A stretch of DNA of 6,736 bases, from the NCBI GenBank assembly GCA_019233165.1, contig JAFAMS010000446.1, forward strand, positions 1-6,736, read 5' to 3'. Source of the DNA: Vulcanimicrobiota bacterium. GTDB lineage: Bacteria; Vulcanimicrobiota; Vulcanimicrobiia; Vulcanimicrobiales; Vulcanimicrobiaceae. Shown in pieces: positions 6,522-6,736 of the stretch. Both the position numbers and the translations under genes were made by a program. Under the pieces are notes generated by a model, which did no database searches, was not told the origin of the DNA, and worked only from the letters and a program-made list of their open reading frames with translations. The number at the start of each line of letters is the position of its first letter. Position 1 is the first letter of the stretch.

Positions 6522-6736
6522 CTGTATTTTGCCGCTATAACCCCCGAGCGCTGGTTCGAGCTGAACGCCGGCCGCCTGACCGGCGCGGCGACGATCCTCG
6601 TCGTGACCTTCGTTGCCTCGTGGTTGGTCGGGAGGGCGATCGTCCGGTTCGGGACGCTGTTGCCGACCGCCCAAGCATCGTTGATTTCCAGCTTCGCACG
6701 GATCGCGGTGATCGCGATCGGGCTGACCGTCTTCCT
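6522..6736 (+). CDS. Probable MscS-like mechanosensitive channel, N-terminal part (3' end outside window)
   Basis: The frame is open to the window edge and encodes ERWFELNAGRLTG, a first hydrophobic helix (ATILVVTFVASWLVGRAIV), a short loop (FGTLLPTAQASL) and the start of a second helix (RIAVIAIGLTVFL). The arrangement of amphipathic N-terminus, helix, R-rich loop and helix resembles small MscS family channels of the inner membrane, which open on osmotic downshock; too little is visible to be sure, and another polytopic membrane protein is possible. The start is uncertain. No ATG, GTG or TTG is available between 6423 and 6602 in frame; CTG at 6522 has GGAG (6511-6514) seven bases before it and is chosen here. 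TTG 6414 and GTG 6420 would overlap frc, and GTG 6603 would remove half of the first helix. Confidence 0.5.
   Translation, partial: MYFAAITPERWFELNAGRLTGAATILVVTFVASWLVGRAIVRFGTLLPTAQASLISSFARIAVIAIGLTVF

Noticed and set aside
1..6736. CRISPR arrays, tRNA or rRNA genes, insertion sequences
   Set aside because: I saw no regularly spaced repeats, no tRNA-like or rRNA sequence, and no transposase or flanking inverted repeats on reading both strands.

Overview
The window is a GC-rich (roughly 65% by eye), gene-dense piece of a bacterial chromosome. Exported proteins with signal-peptide-like segments and a periplasmic-type binding domain suggest a Gram-negative (diderm) cell. The composition and gene mix would fit an uncultured high-GC lineage such as Candidatus Eremiobacterota (WPS-2) or a proteobacterium. 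That placement is a guess: no rRNA or other marker gene is present.

Layout. Bases 1-2409 hold two plus-strand genes: the C-terminal part of a family 2 glycosyltransferase (cut by the left edge), then after 21 bases a complete acyl-CoA synthetase resembling ACSF2, the medium-chain type. Bases 2406-6464 hold three closely packed minus-strand genes, read right to left: frc (formyl-CoA:oxalate CoA-transferase), a 677-residue transporter fusion, and a secreted protein of unknown function. The synthetase and the secreted-protein gene converge and overlap by 4 bases at their stop codons. On the right, after a short divergent spacer, a membrane protein begins on the plus strand, probably an MscS-like channel, and runs off the window.

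The minus-strand cluster looks like an oxalate-use operon. Frc would move CoA from formyl-CoA to oxalate, and the OxlT-like transporter would exchange oxalate for formate. The oxalyl-CoA decarboxylase (oxc) needed to complete the cycle is not in the window.

The most unusual object is the transporter gene. A complete 12-helix OxlT-like major facilitator, with both substrate-binding charged residues kept, runs in frame into an extra hydrophobic segment that looks like a signal peptide. It then runs into a complete ModA-like periplasmic substrate-binding domain. There is no stop codon and no usable start codon between the two halves, and no ABC permease or ATPase gene lies nearby. The secreted unknown starts one base after the fusion's stop codon. 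Together they suggest a binding-protein-assisted major facilitator for oxalate, or a chain cut by signal peptidase into a carrier and a free binding protein.
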